Shown here piece by piece: positions 15,889 to 24,514 of a DNA stretch of 64,000 bases (positions are counted from its first letter, which is position 1; every line of letters begins with the position of its first letter). Both the position numbers and the translations under genes were made by a program. This DNA comes from Rhizobium sp. AQ_MP (GTDB lineage: Bacteria; Pseudomonadota; Alphaproteobacteria; Rhizobiales; Rhizobiaceae). The notes under the pieces were generated by a model. That model searched no databases, was not told the origin of the DNA, and saw nothing but the letters and a program-made list of their open reading frames with translations. The stretch is from assembly GCF_014237835.1 (NCBI RefSeq), contig NZ_JACJVI010000013.1:62001-126000 (forward strand), in the 5' to 3' direction.

Positions 15889-17694
15889 TCAAAGGGAGGT
15901 CGGAAACGTTTGGTTGGCGCCAAAAGTTGTGCTGTTCGCGGTATTAACAATAAGGTCAACTATGCGCAAAGTCTGTTGGTAAAGTGCGAGTTCACCGGCT
16001 TTCTCGAGAGGTTGCAGACGGATGCGAGGATTTCTCCTTTCTATTCGCCGAAAACTCGTCTCGTCGAAGACGCCGTCTTCTTTCGGTGCAACCCATGTCA
16101 ATGGCACTGACAAGGTGTCGATGGCCGGGTCGATGTCAGATCGGGCAAGCAGAAGCTCACGGACAAAGGTCTGATGCCCTTGGGCCAGCAGGTGCGAACA
16201 GGCGTTTCGAATGAAGGGTGCGAGATTGGGGTCCGTACAGGTTGCGTAATCGAGTGGACGGGTGCGATAGGCGCGCTCGATATACCAATCTACCCCATAG
16301 GTCTGGATCATCCGATGGGCTTGCTTGGCCATCAGGTCGACCAGCCAGGGCAACATCCCGACGAGCCGCATCATAGCCTGTTGTGTCGGCTGTAATCGCC
16401 GGATGCCGCTGCGATCAAGCACACCCGTATAGCCGATGGCGATAAGCGCATGGAACCGGTCGGGACGCAGGCTGGCTTCCGCGAGCAGGGGCAAGACGCC
16501 GTTGCTCAGCCCGATCGCGATACAGCGTGCCTTGACGACATGGTCGAGGAAGCCGCGCAGCGCAGTGATATTGTCTTCCAGTGGAGACAAATTGGGATGC
16601 TGGCTGGAATTGCCGAAGCCTGGTCGAGAAAGGGCCAGAAGCTTGATCCCGGCATCTCGCAACTGGCCTTCGCTGTCGGGTGGCAGCAAATAGCACATCG
16701 GCAGGCCGCGACAGAGCACGACGGGTCGACCATTCGGATCACCGAGCCATGTCCAGGCAATGGAGCGCCCGTCCGGCAGGCTGAGTATCTCTTCGCGTCC
16801 AAGCGGATCTCTCCATGTATCGGTCTTGCCCTGACGGTCCTGAATGGCCCGCCCGGCGGTCATTGCGAGAAGCCGCATGAGTTCGACCTGTGAGGGTGCT
16901 TCCGTTTTAGCCATGATGCTCTTGAGCTGGGTACGCACTGTCAGTAGCGATACATTGCGGGCGGCAGCGGTAGCCGCAACATCACGGACACGGAAGAAGA
17001 TCCGCGCGATTTCCACTTCGGCGGCCGAGAGCCCGAAGGCTTGCGCGAGCATCTCTGAAGCGCGATCGGTCCACTCGATTTCCAAGGAACGGATGACGAC
17101 AAAGGCGGCCCCATCGTTCTTTGGGGCAAGAAGCCACGCCTCGGCCAGAATGGGGTCACCGTCATCCACCGGAGACATCCGCAGAATGGCCTGGGAGCGA
17201 TTGGCACGCTTGTTTGCTGCGCGCATCATGGTTCGAAAGGCGTCCAGCGACCGAGGGTCTATTCTGTCGAGATCAAGGAAACTGCCCTGTCGTGCACCGA
17301 GAACGGATGCTCCTGCGGTATTGGTGACAACGACGCGACCTTCGGGGGACAGAACGAGTGCCGGGCCGGGTACGTCCTGCACGGCACGCGCCAAGGGATC
17401 GTTCTCCGCAGGAATGTCGAGTCCGTCGAGCGTTTGGCGAGCCAGGGCAAGCTGTGCCAGAAGCGTACTCGACAATTGCGTCGATGCTTTCTCATCGTCC
17501 GGAATTCGACCGAGTTTCGCCTGCCAACTGTCGATCATGGCGTCGAAAGCCTCTTGATCGACAATGGCGCGATAGGTGTTCGAGATGATGTCGAGGTCCA
17601 TGTCTGGATCTATCATCCCGGAAGCAACCGGCCCTTCCTTGTGGTCCATTCCTGCCTTCACTGCATGCTTCGAACGTCCTTCATCTCTGTGCAC
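15889..17694 (-). CDS. LuxR-type HTH fused to an alpha/beta-hydrolase domain
   Basis: 601 residues from the GTG at 17694, with AGGAG seven bases upstream; a TTG two codons earlier is also possible. Residues 100-205 look like a PAS-type sensor. A LuxR/GerE helix-turn-helix lies at about 218-275 (LSAAEVEIARIFFRVRDVAA, then NVSLLTVRTQLKSIMAKT). An alpha/beta-hydrolase fold spans about 300-585, with nucleophile elbow GLSNG (S397) and acidic candidates D540/D544. Where the catalytic His is expected, the protein has KAGELALYQ (E568 in place of GH). I infer that the hydrolase domain may serve as a ligand sensor rather than an enzyme. It is divergent from an AraC regulator, with direct repeats between them. 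Confidence 0.8.
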   Translation of the reverse strand: MHRDEGRSKHAVKAGMDHKEGPVASGMIDPDMDLDIISNTYRAIVDQEAFDAMIDSWQAKLGRIPDDEKASTQLSSTLLAQLALARQTLDGLDIPAENDPLARAVQDVPGPALVLSPEGRVVVTNTAGASVLGARQGSFLDLDRIDPRSLDAFRTMMRAANKRANRSQAILRMSPVDDGDPILAEAWLLAPKNDGAAFVVIRSLEIEWTDRASEMLAQAFGLSAAEVEIARIFFRVRDVAATAAARNVSLLTVRTQLKSIMAKTEAPSQVELMRLLAMTAGRAIQDRQGKTDTWRDPLGREEILSLPDGRSIAWTWLGDPNGRPVVLCRGLPMCYLLPPDSEGQLRDAGIKLLALSRPGFGNSSQHPNLSPLEDNITALRGFLDHVVKARCIAIGLSNGVLPLLAEASLRPDRFHALIAIGYTGVLDRSGIRRLQPTQQAMMRLVGMLPWLVDLMAKQAHRMIQTYGVDWYIERAYRTRPLDYATCTDPNLAPFIRNACSHLLAQGHQTFVRELLLARSDIDPAIDTLSVPLTWVAPKEDGVFDETSFRRIERRNPRIRLQPLEKAGELALYQQTLRIVDLIVNTANSTTFGANQTFPTSL

Positions 17695-17732
17695 AGCCAA
17701 TCTCCTGCCAAAAGCCTTGATCGGGATGATAC

Positions 17733-17764
17733 GCCAAATGGGGTATGCGCCAAATGACGGGTAT
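17733..17764. promoter_or_regulatory. Direct repeats between divergent regulators, candidate AraC sites
   Basis: GCCAAATG-GGGTAT at 17733-17746 and GCCAAATGACGGGTAT at 17749-17764 have a 16-base period. AraC-family proteins commonly bind two direct half-sites on one helix face near this spacing. The sites lie about 40 bases upstream of each start. Confidence 0.5.
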
Positions 17765-17805
17765 CACTAGAAAGGTAGAGGAGAAGAGCTGGAGGAGAGG
17801 TCATC

Positions 17806-18759
17806 ATGCCATTGCTGTCCATTCGATCGCAGGATTTCGATCGGGCAAGCCGCGTCGATGCGTTTCGCAATGTCGTTGCCAGTATGACTAGGGTCGACTT
17901 CATTCCCGATGACCGGCAGCACTTCAATTCGGAGACATCGATCGCCGTCCTGCCCGGTGTGATCATCGGACATGGTCGGCATTCTGCGTCGAGAGCCATC
18001 CGGACACGCAGCCATGCCGCCGAGTGTAGCGACGACGTGATGTTTCATATTCCGCTGGCCGGCGGTGGCACGATCTCGCAGATCGGCGGCAAGGAAGAGG
18101 TTTTGCGTGCCGGAACTGTCTATGTCGATCCGGGCGACGTGCCCGGGACTGTGCGGTTCGGTGGCCAATACATGGAGGGCATTTATGTCTCCATTCCAAA
18201 GGCACATCTCGGAATGGCTGAGGCAGGACTTCAGGCTGTGCTTCGGCGTTCTGCACCGCTCACACCGCAATGGCGGCTTTTTCTGAATTACGCCCGCAGT
18301 CTGCATGCCGAACTGCCAGCCCTTGCTCCTGAGGAGGCAGCACAATGCGTGGCGCATGTGCAGGATCTTGCCTTGATGGCGCTGGGGGCGACGCGGGAGG
18401 CGACCGAGATTGCCGCCGGACGCGGGGTGCGGGCGGCACGATTGAAGGAAGTAAAAAGACAGATCGAGCAAAATCTCTTCTCGGCTGAATTGAGTGCCGA
18501 AAGTGTCGCAAGCCGGCTGGGCTTCTCCTCGCGCTATCTTCGCGCCCTCTTTGAGCGGGAGGGAACCTCTTTCCGCGACTATGTGGCGAGCCGGCGTCTG
18601 GCGTGTGCCTATCGCATGCTGAGCGACCCGACTTTGCAGCATCTCAACATCGCTCAGATCGCCATGGAGTCGGGGTTTGGGGACCTGTCCTGGTTCAACA
18701 CCCGCTTCAAACAGACCTACGGTATGACACCAAGGGACGTGCGAACGGGTCACGCTTAA
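17806..18759 (+). CDS. AraC-family transcriptional regulator
   Basis: 317 residues. The N-terminal 190 form an effector domain of the type found in AraC regulators with a cupin-like barrel (FHIPLAGGGTISQIGGKEEV, then GTVYVDPGDVPG). The C-terminal double helix-turn-helix spans about 210-315, including LSAESVASRLGFSSRYLRAL and the family signature IAMESGFGDLSWFNTRFKQTYG. The effector is not predictable. It is divergent from the LuxR/hydrolase fusion and may regulate it or the operon that begins at 18922. Confidence 0.88.
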   Translation: MPLLSIRSQDFDRASRVDAFRNVVASMTRVDFIPDDRQHFNSETSIAVLPGVIIGHGRHSASRAIRTRSHAAECSDDVMFHIPLAGGGTISQIGGKEEVLRAGTVYVDPGDVPGTVRFGGQYMEGIYVSIPKAHLGMAEAGLQAVLRRSAPLTPQWRLFLNYARSLHAELPALAPEEAAQCVAHVQDLALMALGATREATEIAAGRGVRAARLKEVKRQIEQNLFSAELSAESVASRLGFSSRYLRALFEREGTSFRDYVASRRLACAYRMLSDPTLQHLNIAQIAMESGFGDLSWFNTRFKQTYGMTPRDVRTGHA

Positions 18760-18921
18760 CCAGCGAGCCCGGACAAACGTAACAAACCCTTGTGCCATTG
18801 CACCCGCAAACGGGTGCCATCAGGCCCAAGACCGACGCTTCATCGAAATCTACTGTCTGTTCTGGCAGGCATTCCCTTGCCAGGACATGCTCCTTCGTGA
18901 CCTTCTTAAGGATCCAGTTCT

Positions 18922-19908
18922 ATGTGGAATTTCAGTTTATCCAGAGCTCTGTCGCTTATGGCGCGCACGGCTCCCTTTCTTCTCTTCCGGATGGCCGTCT
19001 ATTTCGCCATGGCTTGCGCCTATGTGATCGCGACCGGAACGGGGGCCGCGATCGGTTATGGCGTTGGCCAGTTCGGAGATGCAGATTTCCTGGCGTCCAG
19101 CACGGCACTTGGAGGGCTCACTGGCTTTGGCCTCGTGGCGGCGATCCTCTATCTTCTGCGGGAATATCTGCTCTATCTCGTCAAGGCGGGGCATATCGCC
19201 GTGCTCGTGGAACTGATGGACGATCGAGCGCTGCCTGCGGGCGAAGGGCAGGTGAGCCATGGCAGCCGGATGGTGCGCGAACGCTTCACCGAGGCCAGCG
19301 TGCTTTTCGGTATCGACCAGCTCGTGAAAGGTGTGATTGCCGCCATTGCAGGGCTCATTGAGGGTATCGCGTCGCTCCTGCCCATCCCCGGCCTTGATAC
19401 GGCAGCCCGCTTCTTCAGAAGTTTCCTCAAGATCGCTGTCGGCTTTACGGACGAAGTGATCCTTGCCCACGCCCTGCGAACCCGTGCAACCAATCCCTGG
19501 GCTTCGGCGGAAGAGGCTCTGGTTCTTTATGGCCAGAACTACAAGACCATGTTGCGCAACGCGGCCTGGCTCGCGGTCATGATCTACGGGCTCTCCTTCG
19601 TCGTGTTCCTGCTGGCGCTCGCGCCTGCTGCTGCCCTCGTCTATCTGATGCCCGGCGCGTTTGGCGCGGGCGGCTTCGTCTTTGCCCTGCTCTTCGCCTG
19701 GGCCTTCAAGGCGGCTTTACTCGAACCGCTCGCAGTTACCTGCATGTTGCAGGTCTATTTCAAGACGACGGATGGACAGGTGCCGGATCCGCAATGGCGG
19801 GCACGTCTCCAGGACCTCTCGGGAAAATTCAGAGACATCGGCAGCAAGGCTGCAAGCTGGGCATCGGGTCGGCAGACACCTGTCCGCCCCCTCGTGGCAT
19901 CGGCTTGA
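18922..19908 (+). CDS. Integral membrane protein of unknown function
   Basis: 328 residues. Hydrophobic segments lie near 18-48, 62-80, 130-160 and two long ones at 205-235 and 240-265. A charged tail of about 60 residues follows (VYFKTTDGQVPDPQWRARLQ...). No catalytic motif is visible and I do not recognise the family. AAGGATCC lies before the ATG. It is the first gene of a compact unit, with 13 bases to the VWA gene, so it is probably the inner-membrane partner of the two exported proteins that follow. Confidence 0.75.
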   Translation: MWNFSLSRALSLMARTAPFLLFRMAVYFAMACAYVIATGTGAAIGYGVGQFGDADFLASSTALGGLTGFGLVAAILYLLREYLLYLVKAGHIAVLVELMDDRALPAGEGQVSHGSRMVRERFTEASVLFGIDQLVKGVIAAIAGLIEGIASLLPIPGLDTAARFFRSFLKIAVGFTDEVILAHALRTRATNPWASAEEALVLYGQNYKTMLRNAAWLAVMIYGLSFVVFLLALAPAAALVYLMPGAFGAGGFVFALLFAWAFKAALLEPLAVTCMLQVYFKTTDGQVPDPQWRARLQDLSGKFRDIGSKAASWASGRQTPVRPLVASA

Positions 19909-19921
19909 GAGGAACAGATTC

Positions 19922-22900
19922 ATGAAAAACGCTTTGCTGCAAACCGGCAGTCTGCTTGCAGGACTCCTGCTTGTTCAAATCCCGACCGGGCAGGCCGAAG
20001 ACGCGCCACGCACGATCATCGTCATGGATGGATCAGGCTCCATGTGGGGGCAGATCGACGGTCGGCCGAAACTCGAAATCGCCCGCGAGGCGGTAGCAGA
20101 CGTGGTGACCCGTCTGCCGGCGGAGCAGGAACTCGGGCTGATCGCCTATGGTCACCGCTCCAAGGGCAATTGCGGAGATATCGAGCTTCTGGTGCCGCCG
20201 GGCAAAAACACTGGTGAAACGGTCGTCGGCGCGGTCAATGAAATGCGCTTTCTTGGAAAGACCCCTCTGTCGGCAGCCGTCAGGCAGGCCGCCGAGGCGC
20301 TGCGCTATGGTGAGGAAAGTGCAACCGTCGTGCTCGTGACTGACGGTCTGGAGACCTGCGAGGCGGACCCTTGTGCGCTGGCTTCGGAACTGGAGGCGGC
20401 AGGCGTCAATTTCACTGCCCATGTGGTCGGCTTCGGGCTGTCAAAGGAAGAGGGCGCCCAAGTCGCCTGCCTCGCCGAAAACACGGGCGGGCGGTACATT
20501 GAGGCGGCAAATGCCGGCGCGCTCAGCGATGCACTGAGCGAAGCGATGACCATGGCGCCGCCGCTAGAGACCACCCATTTCCCGGGCCGCCCACTCATGC
20601 CCAGAATTCAACTTCAGCCGACAGGGCAGTCGATCGGGCCTGAAGTTGCAACCCCGCAGCAGCCCGATTTCCCCCGCGACGGTACAGCCGAAGAATGCCG
20701 CGCTTTGGCTGAATCCGATGTGGCAACTGCAGCCTGGATGTTCGAACCGCCCGGAAGCTATTTCGTCGAAGAACCCCGCTGCCGTCTTTTCAGCTATTCG
20801 ACGGAAATGGATTGGGCGGAATTGCCGCCGGAAGACGGCTGGGTTTCCGGTTTTAAGACGGATGCAATCCTTTTTGTGCGTCCTCTAGAGGCGGCGGCAA
20901 TTGAGCCCGGCAAGGCCGGTATGGTGAACCGGGGACCGTATGCGGTCGGCGTTGCGCAGATTGAGCTCGGCGTCATTGAAGCTGGAAGCGAGACGGGCGG
21001 CGCAGCGCTCGCCTTGAGGCTCTACCCGATCGGGAACGTCACTCCGGACACTGCTATCACCTATAGTACGGTTGAAGGAACCAAAGGCGCCAAGGACGCT
21101 GCAATCGAGCTTGCCGCACCTGGTACCTATCTTCTCAGATTGGAAACCTGGGGCGGAGACAAGCTCGACGAAATGGAAATCCTTGTCGAGACGGGCCCTG
21201 TCGTAACGCTCAAGGCTCCATCTGTCGTCGCACCGGGCGCCCCGATCGGAATTGAAACCACAGGCAGTCAGTTGCGCAGCGACCGAATCGAGATCTGGCA
21301 GGGCGAAAACCAGATCGACTGGGGCCGAACACTCAGCGAACTTGCTGCGGGCCAGCCTCTGACTGCGCCGGCCGAACCAGGCACCTATGATCTCGTCTAC
21401 AAGGGTTACGATGCGTCTGGTGAGCGCAGGGAAAAGGCGCGCCTTTCCTTCGACGTCGGCACGCCGGATGCGACGGGATCGGCAGGTGATGTACCGAAGA
21501 AAAAGGCTGACGCCGGCCCCGGCGCAGCCACCGATGTGGGCGAGGATGTTGCCTATTCTTGCGAGGGGCCCGCGCCTTGCTCCGTCACCGATGCTCGCAC
21601 CGGTCTTTCCTTTATGCTGCCCGCAGGCTGGTGGACGGATCATCCCACGACCGAGGGATACACGAGCGGTGCTCAAGCGGCAGGCGATGTTTTTCCCCCG
21701 CGGGTCAATTTCTTCCGCAAGGATACAGACGACGCGCTGGTCCTTGGCCCACGCCAGTGGACCGCCATGAACGGCCCATGCGAAAATGTGGGCGCTCTCG
21801 GCCAGTTCTGCATGTTTGAGAGCGCAGATCCGCAGGTTCTGGCCGCCTATCAGCTCGTTCGCACCACGCTGAAGTGGCAGGCCCGCCCATTAGGCCAACC
21901 GACTTCCGGAAATGCGCAGACAAGGCAGGACACGGCTGCTCTAGTGACAGCCAGCTTCCGTATCCCTCAAAACCTGCCGCAGCGACCTCTCTGGTGGTCT
22001 GCAGTCCCTGTGGGCCCGGGCATTCCAATGGATGCCTGGGCGCCGCAGGAGGAGTTGACCGTCGGGCAGGGAGAGTTTGTGCCTGGGCGCTATGAGGTGA
22101 CAGCCACAACGACTGGTGAGCCGGAATACCGCGCAGTGGTCGATGTCATCGCCGGCGCCGAGAATGACTTTGTCATCCCGCCTGTCGCGGAAAATGGCAA
22201 GGGGCAGTCCTCCGCATCTGCGCCGGACATCGCGACCAGTGTAAGACAGGGCCTCGCCGGGCAGGATGCCGAAACGCAGGCGATGCTGGAAGCGCTCGTT
22301 GGGGCATTGGACGCCACGCCACGCACCTCACAAAACAGCGCCGCCAATGACTGCGGCGACGATGACGGACATGGTCCTGACGCCTGCGAGAACGGCATGG
22401 AGGCTGGCGGCAAGGCATTTTCGGACTACCCCTATCGATGCCTGCCAGGTGACCGGACGGTTCCAAACTGCGACATACGGGATGGGCTGAGCAACCTCTT
22501 CTTCCACCTGCCGGAGAACTGGGTGGCTGAGGTGGAGCCTTCCGCCCCGTTCCCGCGTGCCGAATTTGCGGAGCAGGCGGGTTCAGCCCATTCGCTCTGG
22601 CTTAATCCGAGGGAATGGCCGCTTGGCAATCAGGGCTGTGTCCTGACACGGGTTGGGCAATTATGTGCGGATCCCGACAGGGGAGATGAAAAGCTTGCAC
22701 GAGTGCTGCAGACCCTCCAGTTCACGCTGACCACAGGTCAGGTTCTGCGCCGTTGCGGCGACGCAGATTGTGACTTCGCCCACCCCAATCCTGCGCTCTC
22801 TGGAAAGCTGCCGGCGCTCTGGTCGGTCGAGGTTGGGCGCAGGCTGCCAGACGGTCGGGTCTCCACCTGGTTCTGGGATCGCGATCCCGCCGGTAATTTC

Positions 22901-23110
22901 AAGCTCATCGGTCTCAATCAGCCAGGTGGAGAGAATTGCCTTGAGGCCGGGGAGGCCCAGATGCTCTGCGAGTTCACACCCTACATTTCGACGGACGAGT
23001 TCGATCTCATCCGCAAAAACCTGAAAATCGGAACCTATGCGTCATCTGCTCCAAGAACCCTTGCGCCTGCCGAATTCGACAGCGCCCTTTCCATAGTCAG
23101 GGGGAACTGA
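19922..23110 (+). CDS. Large exported VWA-domain protein
   Basis: 1062 residues from the ATG at 19922, with GAGAGGAA upstream. The signal peptide runs from MKNALLQTGSLLAGLLLV to GQA. A von Willebrand A domain lies at about 30-215, with an intact MIDAS site: D36-G-S38-G-S40, T114 and D141. Such domains bind a divalent cation and a protein ligand. Two copies of a roughly 100-residue module follow, at about 547-650 and 840-940. Each opens with Cys residues and a pattern like SFMLPAGWW or FFHLPENWV. Each is followed by a beta-rich segment. Many cysteines suggest disulfides in the periplasm or at the surface. I do not know a characterised homologue of the C-terminal 800 residues. Confidence 0.82.
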   Translation: MKNALLQTGSLLAGLLLVQIPTGQAEDAPRTIIVMDGSGSMWGQIDGRPKLEIAREAVADVVTRLPAEQELGLIAYGHRSKGNCGDIELLVPPGKNTGETVVGAVNEMRFLGKTPLSAAVRQAAEALRYGEESATVVLVTDGLETCEADPCALASELEAAGVNFTAHVVGFGLSKEEGAQVACLAENTGGRYIEAANAGALSDALSEAMTMAPPLETTHFPGRPLMPRIQLQPTGQSIGPEVATPQQPDFPRDGTAEECRALAESDVATAAWMFEPPGSYFVEEPRCRLFSYSTEMDWAELPPEDGWVSGFKTDAILFVRPLEAAAIEPGKAGMVNRGPYAVGVAQIELGVIEAGSETGGAALALRLYPIGNVTPDTAITYSTVEGTKGAKDAAIELAAPGTYLLRLETWGGDKLDEMEILVETGPVVTLKAPSVVAPGAPIGIETTGSQLRSDRIEIWQGENQIDWGRTLSELAAGQPLTAPAEPGTYDLVYKGYDASGERREKARLSFDVGTPDATGSAGDVPKKKADAGPGAATDVGEDVAYSCEGPAPCSVTDARTGLSFMLPAGWWTDHPTTEGYTSGAQAAGDVFPPRVNFFRKDTDDALVLGPRQWTAMNGPCENVGALGQFCMFESADPQVLAAYQLVRTTLKWQARPLGQPTSGNAQTRQDTAALVTASFRIPQNLPQRPLWWSAVPVGPGIPMDAWAPQEELTVGQGEFVPGRYEVTATTTGEPEYRAVVDVIAGAENDFVIPPVAENGKGQSSASAPDIATSVRQGLAGQDAETQAMLEALVGALDATPRTSQNSAANDCGDDDGHGPDACENGMEAGGKAFSDYPYRCLPGDRTVPNCDIRDGLSNLFFHLPENWVAEVEPSAPFPRAEFAEQAGSAHSLWLNPREWPLGNQGCVLTRVGQLCADPDRGDEKLARVLQTLQFTLTTGQVLRRCGDADCDFAHPNPALSGKLPALWSVEVGRRLPDGRVSTWFWDRDPAGNFKLIGLNQPGGENCLEAGEAQMLCEFTPYISTDEFDLIRKNLKIGTYASSAPRTLAPAEFDSALSIVRGN

Positions 23111-23113
23111 ACC

Positions 23114-23974
23114 ATGCGCCGCCAAATCCTTGCGACAAGCCTCGTCCTTCTGGCGACTGCCTCTGTTTCTTTCGCCGCTGGCGGTTGCAACAGTCCTGTG
23201 ATCTCCATTGATGCAGACGGACAGGCGGAATTCATTTCCCCTGACCGGGAGGTAAAGCGCGACATGGAGACGTTCTTTGGTGCGTCGCCTCAGTCCGATT
23301 CTATTCTCGTCGTCGACGCGCGAAGACGTCAGGGCACATGGATCGCACGGACGGACCTGCCAAGGGTCCTCGTCGGTTTCGGCGCTGAAAGTGATGGCTT
23401 TATCTACACGGGTCCAAGCCACTGCCTGCCACCCGGCTTGCCGATTGAGTTGCCGGAAAAAGAGCGCCAGCCGGAAGAGCTTCCACCCGGACAGCCGCCA
23501 ATCGAACTTTTCCACAATATCGAGCCGCAGTCCGGTCTTTGGCAGGCGCGTCTCGGTGACACGCGGCTTGAAGGTTGCCCAAGCCTGATGCAACAGGCGT
23601 TTCCGAAGTCGCCTGGTGCCCTGCCAGCAGAATGGCTGGCGCCGCGAAAACTCGATTTCGAGACGCCGTTCCATCCCGACCAGCTTGAAATGTCTCGACG
23701 ACTGTCGGCCGAAGGGCTGAGCTCGATTGCTTGGCGCAATGCGGGGGAGAATGCCTGGACGACCGAAGTCTTTCCTGAGCTTTTCGGCCAGATGCCCGCG
23801 GGGCAGGGGGCAGGCAGCAAGATGACCTGGCGCCTCACGCTCAAGAGTGAGACGGAGATCGAGCATGTCTCTACTGTTCAGATCGTTTTGCCGAAGGAAG
23901 CCGCCGCCGTGCTGGGCGGAAGTGCCAACTGCCGCATGATCAGTCGTAACCATTGGGTCAGGGTTTCTGATTGA
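23114..23974 (+). CDS. Secreted protein of unknown function in the VWA operon
   Basis: 286 residues. MRRQILATSLVLLATASVSFA is a Sec signal, followed by AGGCNSPV. A lipoprotein reading is less likely because the cysteine is not in a clear lipobox. There are five cysteines in the mature part and a proline-rich linker (residues 105-130). It is three bases after the VWA gene, so surely co-expressed and probably acting in the same envelope complex. No family recognised. Confidence 0.72.
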   Translation: MRRQILATSLVLLATASVSFAAGGCNSPVISIDADGQAEFISPDREVKRDMETFFGASPQSDSILVVDARRRQGTWIARTDLPRVLVGFGAESDGFIYTGPSHCLPPGLPIELPEKERQPEELPPGQPPIELFHNIEPQSGLWQARLGDTRLEGCPSLMQQAFPKSPGALPAEWLAPRKLDFETPFHPDQLEMSRRLSAEGLSSIAWRNAGENAWTTEVFPELFGQMPAGQGAGSKMTWRLTLKSETEIEHVSTVQIVLPKEAAAVLGGSANCRMISRNHWVRVSD

Positions 23975-24299
23975 TCTGAGCGATTGTGAGTACACCGAAA
24001 AACGAGGCGAGCGGGAGAGCAAGGATCTGTGATTCAGCCAGCCACATATCGCTCCGACCGCGTGGGAATGAAGGTCCCTAGCCGATTTTACCAGACCCGT
24101 TTCAGGACGAAGGATGGCCTGATGAGCGGCCCTCATCATTCTTCAAGTTGTTGAGAAGACGTCGCTTTTCTGTGAAAAACAGCCGCCGAATTTTCGCGGA
24201 AAACCGACCTAGAATCGTCCGCTGGAGAGCCTATATTCTCACATAATTTCAAAGGCTTAGCAAAGTTGCCTTTGATTTACCTGTGTTTTCCTACCGCGA
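23975..24299. other. Intergenic, no gene seen
   Basis: A 325-base stretch between the VWA operon and repeat copy B. It becomes AT-rich near 24160-24290. No gene or clear terminator was found. Confidence 0.4.
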
Positions 24300-24368
24300 G
24301 CGACCGTGGATGCCATCTTTGTGCCCTGGCTTTGGGCCGACGTCAACATGGCGGGAGAGCGGCAATTG
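24300..24368 (+). repeat. Dispersed 69-base repeat, copy B
   Basis: Matches 15753-15821 at 63 of 69 bases, same orientation, ending GAGCGGCAATTG. It is preceded by a similar TTGCCTTTG stretch at 24267-24275. The two copies bracket the unit from the LuxR/hydrolase gene to the VWA operon (15889-23974). Confidence 0.7.
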
Positions 24369-24514
24369 TTTCCGCTGCCGAGCGCCAAGCCGGAGGTGAA
24401 GCTAGCGTTTTGCGTACCGCTTCATCTGTGTCGCCATAGTCGTCCGCTCCGAGTGAGCTTTTGAAGCAAGGTTGCCCGTCGGTATTGGGTTGGCACATTG
24501 TCGGTTCGACAAAG

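Noticed and set aside
15645..15959. 104-codon minus-strand ORF over repeat copy A
   Set aside because: It crosses the repeat in a different frame from copy B's possible reading and overlaps the LuxR/hydrolase 3' end; not supported as a gene.
18800..18817. Hairpin GCACCCG-CAAA-CGGGTGC after the AraC gene as terminator
   Set aside because: Only seven base pairs with no T-run and 40 bases past the stop; too weak to call.
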